A stretch of 64,000 bases of DNA from Epithemia pelagica (Eukaryota > Bacillariophyta > Bacillariophyceae > Surirellales > Surirellaceae): the NCBI GenBank assembly GCA_946965045.2, contig OX337238.1, positions 1,178,001 to 1,242,000 of the forward strand, given 5' to 3'. Every line of letters starts with the position of its first letter. Position 1 is the stretch's first letter. A program made the position numbers and the translations under genes. The notes under the pieces are model-generated. The model was not told the origin of the DNA, did not search any database, and saw nothing but the letters and a program-made list of their open reading frames with translations. This document shows, one piece after another, positions 52,517 to 62,625 of this stretch.

Positions 52517-53406
52517 ATTGGTCTTGGCTCTTGTTGTTGCTCGTTGATCTCACGACAATAACCTGGAATCCTTCATGTATGGAAACATCCACGCACACAG
52601 GTCCTCCTCTCACCAACCGCTTCAACAGCACTCAAACGAATGAGACGAAAAAGAACACAGAGAATCATCCCACTGGTTGTGGCGGATGGGAGGAAGTTGT
52701 GGTTGCATCGCCGTCTAGCAGCACGAATAGCAGTAGCGAAGAAGGGACGACCAGTTTCTTGACGGATTCTACAGCCACCATGAGTTTTCAATATGCCGAT
52801 GTGGCTCCGGTCGAGTCCTTGTTGTTGCAAGGCATGGTGAATGGAGAGGAGGAGGAAGAAGAAGAGGCTGTTCTGGACCGTGGGGATGCCACATACGAGG
52901 TACTGTGGATGGACATGGACGACAACGACAAGAAATGGCAAACAGGTATTGCTGGTCCATTACCACCATCACCATGCCTTCAGTTCCGACCGGTGCGAGA
53001 TTATCGATTGAGACCGGGGGAAACCATGCGACTGTGCTTGCCTCCATCACCACCACCACCACCATCATCTGTATCCTCCTCGGCTCCCTGGACGCAAACG
53101 CAAGCCCTCGAACCTTCTTGTTGCGCTGCACAGAAACCAACCGACCTCTTTTTCCATACGAGGCGCGCGACTCTTTCCACGTCGGCTCGTGGGCGTCCCA
53201 CCCCCAAGAATACAGTCCTGGTTCGTCCTCCACGACGACAACGACAAGGCGTGGAACTGACCCAGCCCACGTTGGTTCCGCCGCAGGGAGGCAAGCACCA
53301 CCACCCCACAAAAAAGAACAAGGACACGGCGCGTGTGGGAGGAATGAAACAGGGAGCTTGTCACCGAAATGGCATTCCCTTGGAGGTTCATTTGTATTTT
53401 CGGTAA
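52471..53406 (+). CDS. Low-complexity hypothetical protein
   Basis: 311 codons from ATG 52471. The N-terminus is an uninterrupted run of Leu encoded by the (TTG)n microsatellite, followed by more hydrophobic residues, so a signal anchor could be an artefact of the repeat. After it come Ser/Thr-rich sequence, an acidic stretch (GEEEEEEEAVLDRGD), YEVLWMDMDDNDKKW, Pro-rich stretches and a basic tail. A later ATG at 52782 (MSFQYADVAPVE) is also possible. No family recognised. Overlapping frames (52905-53465 plus, 52769-53452 minus) are equally open, so coding status is uncertain. Confidence 0.35.
52483..52516 (+). repeat. (TTG)11 microsatellite
   Basis: Eleven consecutive TTG units, poly-Leu in one plus frame and poly-Val or Cys in the others. 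Confidence 0.95.
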
Positions 53407-54292
53407 AGGGTTGTCCCTGCTGTGGAGGGACCCTGTCCGAAGGGCAACGCACGTTGCGGTTGTAGACCGCTGATCCTTGGAAGCGCGTGTTTCATGTAAG
53501 ATTGAATCTGTAATAAATGGATTGCATTTGTACTTGTAGCAAGTGTGTGGTTGGCTATTTCCGTGTGTAGAAAATTCATAGCCATGCAGGGTTCCCCGCA
53601 CACATACATGCAAAAGGGCTCGCTCGACAGACTGGATACTTTGGTTTCGGCAGGAGGAGATGAATGCCTCTCGAGTAGAGGGTGTATGGATGTAACTCAT
53701 TCACGCCGTTGGCATTCGAAACTGTCATGGAAGGAAGGAACAGAGGAGATGGTGGCTGCTGTAGTGGTGGTTTCGTCTCACCGCTCCCCCCAAGGTCGTA
53801 ACAGGAACTGGAACGTCCTGGCGAGTGTTTCGGGATGCCTTCCATGGGCCTCGTTTCGACACTGCGACATTTTCGTGCAACCCCACAAAACTCTGGATTG
53901 TGCGGATTGATCGTAGACGGTGTTGTACTGTGTCCAAAAATTCACTTTCAGTGGGAGTCTCGGTCCGAACAACAGTTCAAGTCCGAATTTTGCAATGTGT
54001 TTCACATTGCTGGCTCAGTTTTCTCAATGCCGCGACGCAGATGCCTCCTACGTAGGTGTTGTGTGTGTGAGTTATTTTCCACTACCTAGGTGCACGGCGG
54101 GCAACCGTCAACATCATGGTCTTCGTTGGACCATCCGTCTAAAAACAGAGGGGGCTCTTGAAGATGGGGTTGGGGGTTGGAGATTGGGGGTGGCTAGCTA
54201 GTGGCTACAAGCAATTACACCCTCAAACTCAAAGGGGATCGCTCTCTTTCTGAATCACGAGCATTCACGACCCACCTCCGCTGGGGGCTACA
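53407..54292. other. Intergenic region
   Basis: No supported gene. Short frames on both strands lack motif support. Ends at the left target duplication of the truncated LINE. Confidence 0.5.
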
Positions 54293-54302
54293 GTAAGGGG
54301 TA
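54293..54302. repeat. Target-site duplication, left copy
   Basis: GTAAGGGGTA, identical to 57813-57822. Confidence 0.85.
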
Positions 54303-57300
54303 AAAAAAGGTACAGTCTATTTTAACGCTGCCGCGCGTACCCGCTAGGGTATCGTCGACCGACGCGCCCGGCCCCAGAAAACTGAGGCGAGGACTAACAG
54401 TACGGGAAATGGATGAAATATTACGGGAAATGGTGTGCAGAACGGAGGATAACTGGGCGCCACGTATTGAGCCAGTTCCTCAATTGAATAGAAGTGGTGG
54501 CATAGGTGAAATGGACTTGGGGTGAATCGTAAAACAAAACAGAGTCGGCAGATTGAACCTGTGACCGAAGAGAATACAGTTCGAGAACTTCTCGTTGCGC
54601 TTGAGAATAAGCAGAAGCTTCAATTGATTGTGGAGTATCGCCATGAATATCGTTGTTACGTTGCAACCATAGACGATGCACATGGTGCCAGATGATAGTA
54701 ATGGTAGACGAAATGAGGCGAGAACCGGAGAAAAGTGGAGAGGAAATATCCTGGGAAAGAAGGAACTGGTCTTGAAGGCGAGACCAATGTAAAGAGAAAC
54801 GGCCCATGAACACTTGTTCGAGGCCGATAGTAAGTTGGGAGGCAACTGCGCGTTGGTAAGGGAGCGGAACGGTGGGAAAGGAAGGAGGAACATCATGCAA
54901 CCACGAGCGGAGACATTCGGTAAGGAGCATGGCTAGATGTGGATCGGCATTCAGAGAAGACCATTGTTTTTCAAGATCGGCAAGGAGCGCGGGAAACCAC
55001 AAACGGTGAGGACATCGAAGAAAGTGAGTCAAGGTCTCGAGAGTCGAAGGACACAAGGGGCAGGAATCTTGGTAATAGGTAGCGTATCTTGATCGTAGAT
55101 GCCCCAAAGGTAACCAATCATATATCAACTTAATGATAAAGTGGCGTTTGGGAAAATTTGCATTAATGGCTCTGCTATGTGACTGCCAGTCAATGCTGTC
55201 GAAGGTAGAAATAGACCAATCAAACTTTGTGCACAAATAATGAGTCGATCGTTCTCGAGTAGCGAGCCTGCGGAGAATGGAACGATAGTTGGAAGCGATG
55301 GTGCCTGATAGACCATGAAGGACCGCCTGACTGCCAGAGATTAATGGAGCAATCGTGGATGAAACGTGGTCCGGGTAGGTGTAAGAAGATGCAAGACCAT
55401 CTGCGTCTACGTTCAATTGAGAGGGAAGCGGCAAAGTCGAATATACTTGCGCGTCGTCCTGATGACCCTTGACATGTTGAACGACCGGCAGTTCCGAAAA
55501 CTGACGGAGAGAATAAGTAATCGCTTGTTGTAAGTCCCAATCAGCGGTCATGGTGGAATACGGAAATTCCACCATACATTCTAACCGTTTGTGGATTGTT
55601 TTAACCAGGCTTTCAGAATCGGTGTACAAGCGGAGCGATCCCGGTAGAGGAATATCACTGAAAGAGCAAAACTGCATGATGAAGCGAAGAAAAGCTAAGA
55701 ATCCGTAGCTCTCCGCTCGGAAGGAAGACGTACGGTAACCTGGGGCAGGACCATGTAACATAAAAAGACGAGTACCACCTTCAGTGGCGCAAGTACAACC
55801 GAAAGTACCAACAAACGATGCAGCAGAACCGTCGCTGCAGAGTAACAGAGGGGCAGATTGAAGAAAGTGCGTGACCAATTCATGTTCCTCGCATACCAGT
55901 GTGCTCTCGGACAAAAGTTGTCGTTCCCAAGAAGAAAGTTGACGAACATAAGAGTCGAAGCTTGAAGGAGGAGGAGAAGGTTGTGTAATAAGAACAGGGC
56001 ATGACGGGAGAACCAAACGTGTAGACCCAGTATTGGCAGTAGCCACAGGACACGAAGAAGACGGAACAGTGGACCGAATCACTGGAGTTGATACAAAAAC
56101 GGGCCCCATAGCTCGGAATTCTTGCCATTGTTGATGTGAAACGTAAACGTATAACTTGGATCGATCTGAGTCCAAATACGAGAACCATTGGCGTGCTGTG
56201 TCATTACCGCCTACAAGCCACCTGCATAAAGGAGATGCGAGGCGACGTGCGGACATAGGAGCAAGAAAAGATCCGAGAAACTTTCTCCATTTTCCCCAAG
56301 CGCGAGGACCAGGCCTTGTTTGGTATGGAGTTAGCAATTCGCAAGAAGATTTATTGTCTCGTCGTCCATCCAGTGAGGCAAGAGTAAGAGTGCAACCGTC
56401 GGGGGTAACGATATCGCTGAGCATTGTCACTTGAAGATACAACCGGCACGCGTTGATTAATTTGAGATCTGTTGCAGACGACGTAAAGGCTAGAGCTGAA
56501 TCCATCAGAAAGACATCGTTTTCCCTTTGTAAGCGAGGTACAAAGTCTTCTTCTAGTTCGACACGACAATCCACCGAGGAAAGAAACCGACGGAGCTGTG
56601 GGACCCATTGCATTGGAGTCAAATGGGGGAGAGGGGTATGAACATCTTCGAGGATAGGAACACCAGTGCCAGCAAGAAACTGACCCCAGGACATCATGAT
56701 GGAAGCCAACTTGTGGGGTACACCGTCTGAACGGATACAAGCCAGAAACAAATACAACTGTGCGATTCCGCGTTCAACTGAGAGAGTCCGCAAACCAATT
56801 CCGCCGTACTCTGAGGAGCCATACACAACAGCATTCGGCATGTTGCGGTTGAAGCCGTACTTCGGTAAAAAGGCTTGTTTGAATTGTCGTTGTAAGGCAG
56901 TACAGTGTGAATTGGATAGTGTTGATGACGGTAGGGGGTAGCAAATACTCGGAAGGTAGATAGCATGGTAGTAGGACCACGCATCTGTTCTTGAAAATGG
57001 GCTCCTTGCCATAACTCTAGTATGTTGTTGATTGCGTTTCAACAGTGCCAGAAATAATCCTTTGTCAGTGGCGTGAGGGGATTTTTGTACCCCTAAGGTC
57101 TTGTGACTTTTGAAAGCCGATAGGTGCTTCAATGGTACGGGCGGACGGCCGTCAGTAAAGGAAATAGTGATTGTAGGTCCAAAGCTTCCATCTCTCAAAA
57201 GAGGTAGACCATCGATGGAAAAGTGGTAGTACATAAAATGATAAGAGCACTTCAACGGATTGAGGGCTCCTCCAGACAAACCAAGAAGATCATTCCATCT

Positions 57301-57812
57301 CTGAGCATCTTCCTGCGCTTTGGACAAGTAATATTCAGGTGGTGCTGGATCGGTACGACAAAAATCGTTTACGCTGCCGCTAGTATCGTCGACAAACCCG
57401 ATCATGTTGATTGTGGTGCGAATTTTGCCGTCAGGAGAGACAAACGTGGCTCCGTGGGACTTCTCTTCATAGGTGTCAAAAAGAACGCTCGAGATCACAC
57501 ACCATATCGCAGGGGAATTACCGGCGCCCTGTCCTGAACCATAAATCGGGTAGATCGTACAATGCTTGTAAGAACTCTCAGAAACCCCCAATTGTGTTTT
57601 AAGATAATACTTCGCTTCAGCCAATGTCTTGGCGTTGATAAAGACAATCGATCGGTTCTGTCCGAAACTCCGCGAGACCAAACTGCCAACCGATAATACA
57701 ATCCGATCATAGCAAGCCGTGGCATCATAGTCGAGATGTACCAGAGGGCGTTTGCTTGCACGTGATATTTCATATTGAAATTCTTCACAAAGCGTTGGAA
57801 TCACTGCGTCCC
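54303..57812 (-). mobile_element. 5'-truncated LINE with RT and RNase H domains
   Basis: 3.51 kb on the minus strand, flanked by a 10-bp direct repeat GTAAGGGGTA (54293-54302 and 57813-57822). The right end cuts the coding sequence just before the RT catalytic core, the typical outcome of incomplete target-primed reverse transcription. The 3' UTR of ~118 bp contains a GC-rich segment. The terminal tract on the element strand is T-rich (ACCTTTTTT), not poly(A). Confidence 0.85.
54421..57812 (-). pseudogene. Truncated LINE polyprotein: RT (partial), RNase H, C-terminal zinc motif
   Basis: About 1,130 codons remain open without a stop. It begins inside RT: LVHLDYDATACYDRIV (motif A), GSGQGAGNSPAIW and MIGFVDDTSG (motif C). 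Upstream motifs and any endonuclease and ORF1 are missing. RNase H is intact by motif: LLCSDGSAASFVGTFG, FRAESYGFLAFLRF, LYTDSESLVKT, VKGHQDD and LNVDADGLAS. Near the C-terminus is CPLCPSTLETLTHFLRCPH, a CCHC-type motif common in RNase H-bearing LINEs. The open frame continues into flanking DNA to 57906, adding ~31 non-element residues. Intact frame despite truncation indicates a fairly recent insertion. Confidence 0.88.
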
Positions 57813-57822
57813 GTAAGGGGTA
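57813..57822. repeat. Target-site duplication, right copy
   Basis: GTAAGGGGTA. Coding similarity to RT begins exactly at the neighbouring base (RDAVIPTLCEEF). Confidence 0.85.
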
Positions 57823-57921
57823 TATTCTTTGGGTCCATAAAAAATAGAAAAGCGAAGCCCCCAAATCCAGAGACACAAAGAACAACACAAAACAGAAAAA
57901 AAACAAGAACGAAAGAAAAGG

Positions 57922-59310
57922 ATGACGACGATAACAAGCATCCTGGACCTATGGTCGTCCTTTGGATCGTCCCTCTTGGTTCGAAGAGATCCCATGGTCG
58001 TGATTATGGATGTGGTGGCACTGGTGGTTGTGACAATCGTCCTGGCCTGGAGGATGGCAGCATCCCCCCAATCACCCAAGGACATTCACGACGACGACCG
58101 CACGACTACTCGTCCGAGCAATACTGCCAGTGCGATTCCCTATTTCACACCCTGTCCCAATCCTCAGTGTGTTCGATGTCAAACCTATGGCCAAGTTCAA
58201 GAGTTGGCGCAACGACGATTGCAAAGATTGCGCATTCATGAAACAGACGATCCGGCCCAACGAGTCATTGAGGCGGTTCAACAAGGACCACACCAGTATT
58301 ACTGTCACGAGGACTCTGAGAATGATGAGATCGAAACTGTCGTCACAACTACCAATACAAACAAGGAACAAGCGATGAGGAAGCATGACGTGGTATCTCC
58401 CTGTAAGGGTCAATATCCGACCGTCTTGTTGGTTCCTGGATTGCCGGTGCAACCCATGGCCACGGCCTGGCATGCCACTGTGTGTAGTGCCTTTCAAGCC
58501 AAGGCGTCGGAACTCTGGCTGGAATACCAACGAGCCCATACTGCCATTGTCGAGGAGCCCCACAACCACAACAACCACAACAACAGTACTACTAGTACTA
58601 CGATTGGATTGCAGTATTTGGACAATGATGTCCCCGAGGGTGGACAGTGGCAAGCCTTGCATTTGCTCAATCAAGGCATTTGGCAACAACCGCACTCGGT
58701 CTTGCAACGACACTTTTCCAGTCTTCTTGACTTGGTGGAACACTATGCCGACCAGATTCTTTCCCCCGGAGTCGTCTTTGGCAATATTTTCTTTTCCGTC
58801 TTGACGGCTGGAACGGTCATTGAACCGCATTGTGGACCCACCAACATTCGACATCGACTCCACGTTACCTTGCAACCAGCAGGAGGAATGGATGATCGTA
58901 CCGAGAAGAAGAAGAATGTCTCCCCCACAACCACCACCAAGGCCGTGGCGCGTCCCACCTTGCATTTGCACAATTGTCCATCCCAACAGCCCTGGCAGAG
59001 TCGGGGACAAACCTTTGTCATGGACGATTCCTTGGTACATGGGGTCGACTACTTGTTTGGTGACAACAACGACGATGACAAGAACAACATTGACAAGAAC
59101 GACGATGCAACTCCACGAGTCGTGTTGATTGTCGATTTGTGGCATCCTCATTTGACGGCTGCCGAACGACAACTCTTGGTCGAATTGTATCAAAACAAAC
59201 AAAACAACAAGAAGGAAAAGGAAAAGAGTCCCCTGGATGGAAGTATCAATACAGATATCAACAACAGCGAAGAGGATGTCACGGAAATCACAACGGACGA
59301 CGCCTATTAG
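57922..59310 (+). CDS. Aspartyl/asparaginyl beta-hydroxylase-like protein with membrane anchor
   Basis: 462 aa, ATG 57922, one exon. A hydrophobic segment at about 25-44 (MVVIMDVVALVVVTIVLAW) would make a type II ER or Golgi membrane protein. The linker has CPNPQCVRC. The catalytic domain (about 260-430) is the AspH double-stranded beta-helix: FSVLTAGTVIEPHCGPTNIRHRLHVTL, with the iron-binding His and the 2-oxoglutarate-binding Arg region, then RGQTFVMDDSLVHGVDY with the second metal His, and RVVLIVDLWHPHLT. The family hydroxylates Asp/Asn in EGF-like domains or other targets using Fe(II), O2 and 2-oxoglutarate. Asn/Lys-rich inserts interrupt the domain. The truncated LINE ends about 100 bp upstream. 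Confidence 0.85.
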   Translation: MTTITSILDLWSSFGSSLLVRRDPMVVIMDVVALVVVTIVLAWRMAASPQSPKDIHDDDRTTTRPSNTASAIPYFTPCPNPQCVRCQTYGQVQELAQRRLQRLRIHETDDPAQRVIEAVQQGPHQYYCHEDSENDEIETVVTTTNTNKEQAMRKHDVVSPCKGQYPTVLLVPGLPVQPMATAWHATVCSAFQAKASELWLEYQRAHTAIVEEPHNHNNHNNSTTSTTIGLQYLDNDVPEGGQWQALHLLNQGIWQQPHSVLQRHFSSLLDLVEHYADQILSPGVVFGNIFFSVLTAGTVIEPHCGPTNIRHRLHVTLQPAGGMDDRTEKKKNVSPTTTTKAVARPTLHLHNCPSQQPWQSRGQTFVMDDSLVHGVDYLFGDNNDDDKNNIDKNDDATPRVVLIVDLWHPHLTAAERQLLVELYQNKQNNKKEKEKSPLDGSINTDINNSEEDVTEITTDDAY

Positions 59311-60067
59311 GGGACCATACCAAGAGACACAAGGCACCATTTCACGAGAAGAGAACGAAATCACACGCACACACGTAGACTTTTTGCTGTTGTGGACAAT
59401 GTCAAAAGGGGTTGGCTCGTCTCGTTTCTAAGCCCAACAAAAGAAAGGTGGTGAACGCCAGACAGCATACAAAGTCTTGGTGGTGTGTCGGAGTGTGTGT
59501 GTGTGTTGCAGCTTGCAGCAGCTCTGCTTGTACGAGATGTATATGTCCTGTAATACTATAGGAGAGCAAGTCCGTTTGAATGAAACACACATTCCCAAAA
59601 AAGTCAACTCTAAATTGTATCAGCTGTCCATGTATTCGTAAAACCAGACAAGGATTCCAAGATGGGTCATGTGGACCTACTCCCGGAGCATTGTTGTGTG
59701 CGTGTGCAAACCTTTGTGGTCTCCCAAACGACGTTGAAAGTTCCGAAGAAATCAACCACAGATAACAGACACAGGAACAAGACTGACAAGAAAAGAAAGA
59801 AACGATCTACGGTTCGTGTGATATCGGTCGAAATAAAAAAAGAAACTCATCCTTATCCTCTTACAAATCTTGGCAGACCAAACCGAAGTAAGTGGTAGAG
59901 ACAAGTGTGGATTTGATTCCTGTTGCTCTGAATAACAGACTATTCATGCTGGTAAGAAACGCGACGACATCCACATCCAGCCGTCCTGTCCACCGTGTCA
60001 TGGTGGTTCTCATTTCCTTTCCAAACGCGAACCATCCAAGCCGAACCTCACAACAAAAACTCTTTTG
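59311..60067. other. Intergenic region
   Basis: 757 bp between two plus-strand genes. A (GT)n-like tract lies at about 59490-59505. The frames seen are short and unsupported. Confidence 0.5.
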
Positions 60068-62452
60068 ATGAAAAGAACCATGAACAATCGATTTGAAAAA
60101 GAAACCATTGAAGGTCTTCCGAACGATGTTGACATGAACAAAGAGGCCAGGGTTCGAATGGTCGCTGGATGGTCTCCTTCCATGGTGGAATCTGACTTGG
60201 TCACTAGTGCCTTGAAATACATTGGCTTTTTGCAGTGTCTTCATGCCACTGGAGTGACACTCCGTGACCCTTCGGATTACGCCATTGGCCGCTATCTCCA
60301 TTTCTGGCTTCCCTTGGTCGCCAAGTATCCAACCGAAAAAGTCCTGATTCCTCCTGTAGACATTGCCTGGTTGTGGCATTGTCATCGCCTGGCGCCGAGC
60401 CGTTACGAGGCCTATTGTCAGCATCAATTTGGACGCATTCTGGAATGCGAGGCACCCTTTGACTTTGTCGACCAAGAAACAGCTCACAACAATCAGGCAC
60501 GACATTATTGGTGGAATACCTATCCCTACGAACCCTTTTTCCCCTCCAATAGTAGCTTCATGGACATAACCTCATGGTCTACCGACGAGGCTTCGAGATA
60601 CCGCTTGGCAACGAATGAGTTGATCGCTTCGACAAGGCGACACCGTGACTTTTTATGGCACATTCGACAAGCCATCGTTCCGGACAATGAGGCCGACCTT
60701 GTGCGAGATGCCATTTTCCAGTACAAAAAGTTTATGGCGCTGAGTTCCAGCATCCAATCACTCCTGATCCCCACGTATCCAATTCTCTTGATTTGGGAAA
60801 CGCATATGTTAATTGGAATTGCACGCTACAATCATGATTGCCGCATCCTTCGACGAGGCGAATCCAAACAAACATTTCCGAACGATTTTGTCTACGATCG
60901 TTGCGCCACTAGCATGTCTCATTGGTGGCAGTCTGTCCAAGACACGCAACGCCATTGGATGTCTGTCTATGGCGAAGACTATGGGATAGACCAAGAAATG
61001 GATAGGGGTTCTCCCCCAGCTGACTATTATCGTTCCTCCTGGAAACCGCCGCCCTATGAACGGTGCTGTACAAATCACCACGACAAGCCTTGTCCTGGGA
61101 CAAGAGTCCAAGAATCAAGAAAGGAACAAGACTCTGTATGTTCTAACGACCTTCAGATTAGCGTGGACATGGACAACGCGGGAAGGATTCGAATAATGGC
61201 TGGTTCGTCTCCTCCATGTGTGGAATCTGACTTGGTCAACAGCGCTTTTAAATACATTCACTTTTTGAAGCGTCTTCATGCCACTGGAGTGACACTCCAA
61301 GACCCAACGGTTGATGCCGTGGACCGCTATATCAATTACTGGCTTCCTTTGGTCGACCAGCATGGATCCGATAAGGTACTGATTCCCCCAACCGACATTG
61401 CTTGGTTGTGGCATTGTCATCGACTAGCACCGGACCGCTACGAAACGTATTGCCACATACGATTTGGACGGATTCTGGAATGTCAGGAACCTTTTGACTT
61501 TGTTGAGGAACAAACTGTCCGCAACAGTGATCCCAGAACACTCTCCAAGGACTATTGGAGCGGGTCGTCCATAATCGAGGATTTGGTATCCTGTACCAAA
61601 CGGCACCGCAACTTTTTATGGCACATTGCAAAGCCCGCGTGTCAGGACAAGACCTTTCTGCGAGAAGGCGTTTCACAGTACACGAAATTTGTCGCTCTGA
61701 GTTCCATCGCTGGCACTTCATCGTCCTTCCGATATTCGTCATTGCCGCAGAGTAATACAACGTTTGGTTCTTGCCGACCCTTGATTCCCACCCACCAGAT
61801 TGCCTTGATGTGGCAAACTCATATTTTGATGGGCATTGAACAATACAACCACGATTGCAAAGTCTTTCGAGGAGGATCAGCATTGGTGCATGACAACTCG
61901 GTGTACGATCGTTCTTTCGACAACACGCCGAACTGGTGCTATTGCATGAACGATAGTCGACGTCGATGGAAAACCGTATACGGAGAAACGTATGGTGATC
62001 TGGATGCTGATAACCCTCCTCCAGAGTATTATTGCGCGAGTTGGAAGCCACGAACCGGGGCCAACCGAACAACCAGTCCTATAAACCATGCGACGGTGAA
62101 CGGACCACCATGGACGGAAACAAGCACCACACAATACAAGAAACCATCTAGTCCTATTATCCATTCGACATTTAAAGAATCACCACTGACGGAAACTATC
62201 CCCATTCTAAACAAGAAACCAAAGAAACGGTACCAGATCATGGCGGAATCTTTGATACGGACAAGGCACCACAAGGTACAATGTGAAAAAAGGCCAACTA
62301 CAAATCATACACAAAATCATAAAGAGTCACCAACACGCCCCAAACCCAAAAAACGCTATCAAGTCTTTCTCGAACGCAGACAGAGAAAGCAAGATACTGG
62401 ACCAAATGAGGGACGTGTCGGTGCTGTTTGTCGTCGCATTTCGTCGCGGTGA
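60068..62452 (+). CDS. DUF1399/GRDP-like protein with two tandem domains
   Basis: 794 aa from ATG 60068 (MKRTMNNRF; 60080 also possible). Two homologous halves: about 60,140-61,060 and 61,170-62,050. Each begins VRMVAGWSPSMVESDLV or IRIMAGSSPPCVESDLV, then ATGVTL-DP, the signature I-PP-DIAWLWHCHRLAP-RYE, and FGRILEC--PFDFV. Further on come RRHRDFLWHI or KRHRNFLWHI, IWETHMLIGIARYNHDC or MWQTHILMGIEQYNHDC, and a PP-YY--SWKP ending. WLWHCHRL-P--Y is the hallmark of DUF1399 in plant glycine-rich domain proteins (GRDP), which are linked to stress and development. Function here unknown. No Gly-rich region; the C-terminus is basic with repeated KPKKRYQ motifs. Confidence 0.8.
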   Translation: MKRTMNNRFEKETIEGLPNDVDMNKEARVRMVAGWSPSMVESDLVTSALKYIGFLQCLHATGVTLRDPSDYAIGRYLHFWLPLVAKYPTEKVLIPPVDIAWLWHCHRLAPSRYEAYCQHQFGRILECEAPFDFVDQETAHNNQARHYWWNTYPYEPFFPSNSSFMDITSWSTDEASRYRLATNELIASTRRHRDFLWHIRQAIVPDNEADLVRDAIFQYKKFMALSSSIQSLLIPTYPILLIWETHMLIGIARYNHDCRILRRGESKQTFPNDFVYDRCATSMSHWWQSVQDTQRHWMSVYGEDYGIDQEMDRGSPPADYYRSSWKPPPYERCCTNHHDKPCPGTRVQESRKEQDSVCSNDLQISVDMDNAGRIRIMAGSSPPCVESDLVNSAFKYIHFLKRLHATGVTLQDPTVDAVDRYINYWLPLVDQHGSDKVLIPPTDIAWLWHCHRLAPDRYETYCHIRFGRILECQEPFDFVEEQTVRNSDPRTLSKDYWSGSSIIEDLVSCTKRHRNFLWHIAKPACQDKTFLREGVSQYTKFVALSSIAGTSSSFRYSSLPQSNTTFGSCRPLIPTHQIALMWQTHILMGIEQYNHDCKVFRGGSALVHDNSVYDRSFDNTPNWCYCMNDSRRRWKTVYGETYGDLDADNPPPEYYCASWKPRTGANRTTSPINHATVNGPPWTETSTTQYKKPSSPIIHSTFKESPLTETIPILNKKPKKRYQIMAESLIRTRHHKVQCEKRPTTNHTQNHKESPTRPKPKKRYQVFLERRQRKQDTGPNEGRVGAVCRRISSR

Positions 62453-62625
62453 CCAACAACAACAAAGGGATGCAGTGGGGGAGGAGCCAGCGTTGGCGGA
62501 GGAGATTGGGTGGGAGTGCCGCACGCTCAGAGCAACCCGCAAGACAAACAACGACCCGTGGTTGGTCCTTGTTTGTGGTGGTGATGATGGTCGCCCTTCT
62601 TTGGAATACTTGCGCGCTGGATTTA

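Noticed and set aside
52769-53465. Long open frames on both strands, including one with CPCCGGTLSEGQ
   Set aside because: Low-complexity, GC- and repeat-driven sequence keeps several frames open at once. None shows a domain.
53545-53910. 121-codon plus-strand frame
   Set aside because: Overlapped by several equally long frames on both strands and lacks recognisable features.
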